This document shows positions 59,638-64,000 of a stretch of DNA of 64,000 nt, in pieces. The notes under the pieces are model-generated. The model did no database searches, had not been told where the DNA came from, and saw only the letters and a list, made by a program, of their open reading frames with translations. The DNA is from Sulfitobacter sp. CW3 (GTDB lineage: Bacteria; Pseudomonadota; Alphaproteobacteria; Rhodobacterales; Rhodobacteraceae), in NCBI RefSeq assembly GCF_019392245.1, contig NZ_JAHXRL010000002.1, positions 558,001 through 622,000 on the forward strand. Reading direction: 5' to 3'. Position 1 is the stretch's first letter. Every line of letters starts with the position of its first letter. Made by a program: the position numbers and the translations under genes.

Positions 59638-60426
59638 ATGACCAAGACAATTCTTATCACAGGCTCCACCGATGGCATCGGCCTGCTTACCGCTCAAACC
59701 CTCGCCGCTGAGGGGCACACCATCCTTCTGCATGGTCGCAACCCCGCCAAGTTGGAAGCCGCCGCGAAATCCGTCGGCGGGACGACCGAGCAATACATAG
59801 CCGATCTGTCGAAGATGGCGGAGGTGTACGCGCTGGCGACGGCCATTCGAGAAAAGCACAGCCAGATCGACGTGGTTATCAATAACGCGGGCATCCTAAA
59901 GGCACCGAGTACCGTGACCGAAGACGGCTATGATATCAGGTTTATGGTGAACACTTTTGCCCCCTACGCGCTGACCGTTGCCTTGCTGCCGATCATCGCC
60001 AAAGACGGGTGTGTCGTGAACCTGTGCTCCGCCGCACAAGCGCCGGTTAATCTGGATGCTTTGCGCGGACGCAAAAAGCTGGACGATATGGGCGCTTATA
60101 CACAAAGCAAACTGGCTATCACAATCTGGTCCCGCGAGATGGCAAAGGAACTGCCGGATGGCCCTGTCATTGTGGCGGTTAACCCCGCGTCCCTGCTGGC
60201 CTCAAAGATGGTTAAAGAAGGTTTTGGTATCGCGGGTAACGATCTGAGCATCGGTGCGAACATTCTGCGCGAAGCCGCATTAGGCGCGTCCTTTGCCGAT
60301 GCCAGCGGCAAGTATTTCGACAACGATAGCGGGCAATTCGCGCAACCCCATGCGGCGGCGCTTGATGCCGCTCACAGCGCCGAAGTGATGCAGGGGATCA
60401 AGGATGTGCTCGCCCCGCCGCGCTAA
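59638..60426 (+). CDS. Short-chain dehydrogenase/reductase (SDR)
   Basis: The 262-residue protein has a TGSTDGIGLLTAQTLAAEGH nucleotide loop (TGxxxGIG), NNAGIL near 87, and the catalytic Tyr-x3-Lys in GAYTQSKLAITIW (about 153-157). The usual catalytic Ser lies upstream in VVNLCSAAQAPVN. It resembles the retinol-dehydrogenase/WW-domain-oxidoreductase-like SDR group. It follows the CmcJ-like gene by 36 bases and ends at a strong T-tailed hairpin, so the two probably form one LysR-controlled operon. Substrate unknown. Confidence 0.9.
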   Translation: MTKTILITGSTDGIGLLTAQTLAAEGHTILLHGRNPAKLEAAAKSVGGTTEQYIADLSKMAEVYALATAIREKHSQIDVVINNAGILKAPSTVTEDGYDIRFMVNTFAPYALTVALLPIIAKDGCVVNLCSAAQAPVNLDALRGRKKLDDMGAYTQSKLAITIWSREMAKELPDGPVIVAVNPASLLASKMVKEGFGIAGNDLSIGANILREAALGASFADASGKYFDNDSGQFAQPHAAALDAAHSAEVMQGIKDVLAPPR

Positions 60427-60430
60427 ATTT

Positions 60431-60460
60431 ACAAAGGTCCGCCCAACGACGGACCTTTGT
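60431..60460 (+). terminator. Rho-independent terminator after the SDR gene
   Basis: ACAAAGGTCCG pairs perfectly with CGGACCTTTGT around an eight-base loop; TCTTT follows. Confidence 0.85.
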
Positions 60461-60640
60461 TCTTTGGCTGTATGGTGATCATGTTCAGGGGCCGTGATAC
60501 GCACGGCCCTTGTTATGCTGTCAGGCATATTGCACCCTATTATATCTAAAAACGGAAAACTGAACTTAATATTAGGTCAATTTACTACATTCCAGAATGC
60601 AATAATTAACACACATCACTCATTTTTAAGGATGTGCACA

Positions 60641-61627
60641 ATGAAAGCCATGACCATCACCGCTTACGGCGAAAACGCAAAATTCGAAGCCGCCGACCTG
60701 CCGAAACCAACCCCAACACAGGGCCACGTCGTCGTGCGCATTGCGGCAAGCAGCGTGAACACAGTCGACACAATGATCCGCGCAATGGGCAGTGATCTGC
60801 CTTTGTCCCCTGCACTCCCCGCGGTTTTGGGCATGGATTTCGCTGGCGTTATTGAAGCTGTCGGCGAAGGTGTGACCGAATTTTCCGTAGGCGACGAAGT
60901 TTACGGCTGTGCGGGTGGCTTGGCCGATCTTCAGGGCGCATTGGCTGAATTCATGCTGGCCGATGCCAAACTGATTGCCCACAAGCCGAAATCCATCTCG
61001 ATGCGCGAAGCTGCCGCTATGCCATTGGTTGGCATCACGGCCTATGAGGGTCTGGAACGTGCAGGCATTACAGCAGGTCAAAAGGTTCTGGTTCAGGGCG
61101 GCGCAGGTGGTGTTGGTCACCTTGCGCTGCAACTGGCCAAATACTTTGGCGCTGATGTCTATGGCACAGGCACGGGCGACAATCAGATCGATGTGATCAA
61201 AGGATACGGCGCGACGCCGATTGATTTCGCCGCTGAAAAGATCGCCGATTATGTAGCGAAATACACCGACGGCGCAGGGTTCGACCTGATCTTTGATACG
61301 GTTGGCGGTGCTAACATGACCAATTCATTCGAGGCCGCAGCGCTGAACGCCAATATCGCATCAACCGTGGGGTTGCTGGAACTTGACCTGTCACCTGCAC
61401 ATTTCAAAGGTCTGTCGCTGCATATCATCTTTATGCTGCTGCCAATGCTCAGCAACCAAGGGCGCGAAAAGCACGGCGCGATTTTGGCCAAGCTGGCAGA
61501 GATCGTAGACGCAGGCGCGCTGAAGCCCTTGTTGGATGACCAGACATTCGACCTTGATAACGTTGGCGGGGCATATGATCGCCTAACGAGCGGGCAGGCC
61601 ATCGGCAAGGTAGTCGTTAACGTCTGA
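60641..61627 (+). CDS. MDR superfamily quinone-oxidoreductase-like alcohol dehydrogenase
   Basis: The 328-residue protein has a GroES-like N-terminal part (MKAMTITAYGENAKFEAADLPKP; AAVLGMDFAGVIEAVG-like GMDFAGV) and a Rossmann domain with VLVQGGAGGVGHLALQLAKYFGADVYGTG. No Cys-rich structural zinc loop is present, which points to the zinc-free quinone oxidoreductase (QOR-like) group. It should reduce quinones or enals with NADPH. ATG 60641 follows AAGGATG; the upstream in-frame start at 60494 lies in the leader. It ends before a 9-bp hairpin at 61652-61680. Confidence 0.9.
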   Translation: MKAMTITAYGENAKFEAADLPKPTPTQGHVVVRIAASSVNTVDTMIRAMGSDLPLSPALPAVLGMDFAGVIEAVGEGVTEFSVGDEVYGCAGGLADLQGALAEFMLADAKLIAHKPKSISMREAAAMPLVGITAYEGLERAGITAGQKVLVQGGAGGVGHLALQLAKYFGADVYGTGTGDNQIDVIKGYGATPIDFAAEKIADYVAKYTDGAGFDLIFDTVGGANMTNSFEAAALNANIASTVGLLELDLSPAHFKGLSLHIIFMLLPMLSNQGREKHGAILAKLAEIVDAGALKPLLDDQTFDLDNVGGAYDRLTSGQAIGKVVVNV

Positions 61628-61651
61628 TCACTACAGGATACCCAAACGTGT

Positions 61652-61680
61652 GGTTGCCGGGGAAATGCAAACCGGCAACC
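61652..61680. terminator. Hairpin downstream of the MDR gene
   Basis: GGTTGCCGG pairs with CCGGCAACC around an 11-base loop. No T-run is present. Confidence 0.5.
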
Positions 61681-61781
61681 GCTCAGCGGGTCTTGAGCTT
61701 GAACCAGCCAGACGAAGAATAACGATCGAAACTAGGCATATGCGGGAGAACCAACGTGCAGACCCGCTGCCCCAGAAAAGG

Positions 61782-61797
61782 TTAACAAAAGGTTAAT
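61782..61797. promoter_or_regulatory. CtrA-like binding site upstream of the sulfotransferase
   Basis: TTAA-CAAAAGG-TTAAT is one base from the CtrA consensus TTAA-N7-TTAAC and lies 68 bases before the gene start. The same spacer occurs at 27373-27388. A TTGACA box at 61803-61808 follows; its -10 partner is unclear. Confidence 0.45.
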
Positions 61798-61864
61798 CAC
61801 GAGTTGACACATCCGTGACTTTCCCCCACTAGTTGCACACCAAAGGTATTGCGCGAGGCGACCT

Positions 61865-62554
61865 GTGCCACTTGCGAAGATCAATGGAAGACTTCTCCAC
61901 TTTATCCATATCCCCAAGACTGGTGGATCCGCTGTCTCGAGCTATCTCAGGGCAAAAGGGCCGATGGCGCTTTACAGTCGTGAGCGCGTGGACTGGTCAA
62001 AGTCGACGCCGCAACACATTGAGTTGGCAACACAGAATGTGCTCATACCGGATGGGTTTGCCGACCACAGCTTTGCAATTCTGCGCGACCCGTTCGACCG
62101 CCTGCTAAGCGAGTATCGCTACCGTGCCTTGCGGCGAAATCAGGTCGAATACCTTCCCGACAGCATCGGCCCCTCCGACAAGCTTACGGTGGAGTTTGAT
62201 TGGGATGCTGCATTTCACGGCACCTTCGATGAATGGGTTAGGGAAATCTTTTCAGGCCAAGCCAGTGATCCGTATCTCTGCGACAATCACGTCAGGCCGC
62301 AAGCCGATTTCATCGGGAGTGCGGCAACCGTGTTTCTGTTCGAGGACGGCCTTGAGCAGGTTTTTAACTGGATTGACGATGTCACGGATACCGAGCGGGC
62401 CGCCGTCAAACTGGACCGTAATGCCAGCTCGCAGTTCGCCATCGAGATGCTTGATACCACCCGCAAGATGATCTCGACGTATTACCATGAGGACTTCTTG
62501 TTGATCGAAAAGGCCAAGGCCGCCCGCACTTCGATATTTGCGTCGCGTATCTAG
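61865..62554 (+). CDS. Sulfotransferase family protein
   Basis: The 229-residue protein starts at GTG 61865. LLHFIHIPKTGGSAVSSYLRAKG (about 10-32) is the 5'-phosphosulfate-binding loop of PAPS-dependent sulfotransferases; FAILRDPFDRLLSEYRYR (about 70-87) is the 3'-phosphate-binding motif, with Arg and Ser. It resembles the sulfotransferase family 2 enzymes that act on carbohydrates or lipids. The stop lies in CTAG, shared with the convergent sensor kinase. The acceptor is unknown. Confidence 0.88.
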   Translation: MPLAKINGRLLHFIHIPKTGGSAVSSYLRAKGPMALYSRERVDWSKSTPQHIELATQNVLIPDGFADHSFAILRDPFDRLLSEYRYRALRRNQVEYLPDSIGPSDKLTVEFDWDAAFHGTFDEWVREIFSGQASDPYLCDNHVRPQADFIGSAATVFLFEDGLEQVFNWIDDVTDTERAAVKLDRNASSQFAIEMLDTTRKMISTYYHEDFLLIEKAKAARTSIFASRI

Positions 62555-63987
62555 GCTGCCGGCACCAGCGATGCGGTGCGGCTGTCATGCTGCACAGGAA
62601 CCAAATCCAATTCGATCCAGAAAAGCGACCCTTCCCCCTCAACCGACCGAACGCCGATTTCACCGCCAAGCAGGTCCATCAGCTGCTTTGTGATGCTCAG
62701 ACCCAGGCCGCTACTCTTGTTGCCAGCGGTGGTGCCGGGGTTGATCTGATGAAAGGGCGCAAAGATGTCATCCTGCCGGTCGGCTGGGATGCCGATACCG
62801 TGGTCGGTGACCTCGATCCGGGCCACCTGTTTGTTTCGTGTCACGCTGATTTCCACCACATCGCCAGAACCAGTGAACTTGGCCGCGTTAGAGATGAGAT
62901 TGACCAGAACCTGCGTAACGCGCGCACTATCGGTCAACGTTATCATCTTATCATCCGTCGTCGTGATACGGTAACGAACACCAAGCTTTTCAGCGTAGAC
63001 ATGACAGCTTTCAACCGCCGTCGCGACAATTTCATTAAGGTCCGCGGGTTTACGCTCTATCGAGACTTTGCCTTCGCTCAGGGCTTGAGCGTCCAGAATG
63101 TCATTAACCAGCATCAGCAGGCGATCACCGTTGCGGCTGGCCACATCGAGCAACTTTAAGATGGATTCGTCTTTTACTGTATTACCAACCCGGACTTTCA
63201 ACAGGGCAAGCCCACCAAGGATCGAGGTCAGAGGGGTGCGCAGTTCATGACTGACCACACTCATAAAGTTCATTTTCATCCGTGATGCCGATGTCGCCTC
63301 TTGAGCAAGCATACGCATTTCGTTCTCGGTGTTTTTGGCGACCTTAAGTTCGATCATGAGCAAAAACACGAAGAGGCCGAAAAGGGTCAGGATCGTCGCG
63401 CCGAGATATGCAACGGCACGCGAAAGAGACAGCATACCGGTTCTGAACTCGGCCATCGCGTCGTTCTTTGCATGCGCGAGGGCCAGCAAGAATTCTCTGA
63501 GCGCCTGATCAAAGCCGTCAAGCTCGGTTAGAATGGTCCCGGCCTGCTGGCCGCGCATCTCGTCGCTCAATCCTGACGCAGTAAGCCCCTGTATCCGAGG
63601 CTCAAGGGCCATGAATGTCGCCTCGAGGTCGGCCAGAACGCTCCGGTCTATCTGGAATTCTTCGAGCAGCCGCGACAGCTTGCCTTCCTTCAGGATATTG
63701 ATCCGGCTCCAGGCAATATCAAAGCGTAGCGTCGCCGCTTCCGCAGGCTTGTTGCCGAGCGCCACCTCACCGAGGTCGCGCTCGAGTCGCAACAGTTCAA
63801 ACTGCAACTGCGACCCGATCCAGAGAGGATCGCTCTGCTCAGCAGTCTGGACATTCCGGACCTCATTTCCCAGCTTGTAGATCACGCCGATGCCAAAAAA
63901 CACGGCCCCCACAAACAACGCCAGGAACACAGCCCGGATTAACCTGCTCCGGTGGGTCACTCGACTGAGATGCTCTTGAGCTGCCAT
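62551..63987 (-). CDS. Membrane sensor histidine kinase
   Basis: The 478-residue protein has two membrane segments (about 15-37 and 190-213) flanking a 150-residue, mainly helical periplasmic region rich in Leu/Glu. A HisKA domain follows, with phospho-acceptor His247 in SVVSHELRTPLTSILGG, then an ATPase domain: NLISNAAKFTG (N box), VTDHGIGIPADRQDDIFAPFHQI (G1/F) and GLGLSITKQLMDLLGGEIGVRSVEGEGSLFWIEL (G2). No receiver domain or response-regulator gene is within the window, so its partner is not known. The gene ends at CTAG, where its stop overlaps the stop of the sulfotransferase gene. The start is complete, 13 bases from the right edge. Confidence 0.93.
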   Translation of the reverse strand: MAAQEHLSRVTHRSRLIRAVFLALFVGAVFFGIGVIYKLGNEVRNVQTAEQSDPLWIGSQLQFELLRLERDLGEVALGNKPAEAATLRFDIAWSRINILKEGKLSRLLEEFQIDRSVLADLEATFMALEPRIQGLTASGLSDEMRGQQAGTILTELDGFDQALREFLLALAHAKNDAMAEFRTGMLSLSRAVAYLGATILTLFGLFVFLLMIELKVAKNTENEMRMLAQEATSASRMKMNFMSVVSHELRTPLTSILGGLALLKVRVGNTVKDESILKLLDVASRNGDRLLMLVNDILDAQALSEGKVSIERKPADLNEIVATAVESCHVYAEKLGVRYRITTTDDKMITLTDSARVTQVLVNLISNAAKFTGSGDVVEISVTRNKQVARIEVTDHGIGIPADRQDDIFAPFHQINPGTTAGNKSSGLGLSITKQLMDLLGGEIGVRSVEGEGSLFWIELDLVPVQHDSRTASLVPAA

Positions 63988-64000
63988 ACTAACCGACCAT

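Overview
The window looks like chromosomal DNA of a marine alphaproteobacterium of the Rhodobacterales (Roseobacter group). This rests on gene content and order rather than a database search: a PetP/PetR pair, a stand-alone type II lumazine synthase under an FMN riboswitch, gltD and gltB separated by a GFA-family gene, TRAP and DMT transporters, a moderately high GC content, and intergenic repeats of a type I associate with this group. No prophage, CRISPR array, rRNA or replication origin was seen. One tRNA (Leu, CAG) is present.

Positions 1-14000 hold housekeeping and vitamin functions. A PaiB-like gene is cut by the left edge. It is followed by an FMN riboswitch and ribH2, then dxs-ispA-xseB (isoprenoid precursors and exonuclease VII), petP-petR, ilvE, a secreted cyclase-family protein, a DMT exporter, aroC, a TPP riboswitch with thiBPQ (thiamine uptake), and an ExoD-like protein. 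Positions 14000-21300 carry a nucleoside-diphosphate-sugar epimerase-like protein, a glycosyltransferase, and an acyl-CoA module: enoyl-CoA hydratase, NDP-forming acyl-CoA ligase, acyl-CoA dehydrogenase and a class II aldolase-like protein. Positions 21300-32100 hold an adenine deaminase/AMP nucleosidase operon, HU, a second DMT transporter, msrB-msrA, a hydantoinase/oxoprolinase, queG, a glutathione transferase and mtgA. Positions 32100-40700 hold glutamate synthase (gltD, GFA gene, gltB), uppP and a complex-I-associated (NDUFA9-like) protein.

Positions 40870-51730 begin with tRNA-Leu and the wreck of an IS3-family transposase. A catabolic island follows: a GntR/FCD regulator, a 965-residue FAD/Fe-S 2-hydroxyacid dehydrogenase, a divergent class V aminotransferase, a DctPQM TRAP transporter, an enoyl-CoA hydratase, a CaiB-type CoA transferase and a GlcG-like protein. 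The substrate is unknown; the set suggests an organic acid taken up, oxidised or transaminated, and activated as a CoA thioester.

Positions 52100-57700 contain the most unusual unit: a Pho-box-like site followed by phnD-phnC-phnE, a SAM methyltransferase and a PhnM-like amidohydrolase in one tightly overlapping operon, with no C-P lyase core genes nearby. Downstream lies a chimera of two broken genes, the start of an MFS transporter joined to the C-terminal part of a sulfatase. Positions 57790-64000 hold a LysR regulator divergent from a CmcJ-like oxygenase-family gene, an SDR, a zinc-free quinone-oxidoreductase-like enzyme, a sulfotransferase preceded by a CtrA-like site, and a membrane sensor kinase whose stop codon overlaps that of the sulfotransferase.

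Three small repeats or motifs recur between genes: a hairpin plus GGATATTTTT/CCAGAGAA element (four sites), a 20-bp perfect palindrome (two sites), and TTAA-N7-TTAA boxes with an identical 7-base spacer (two sites).
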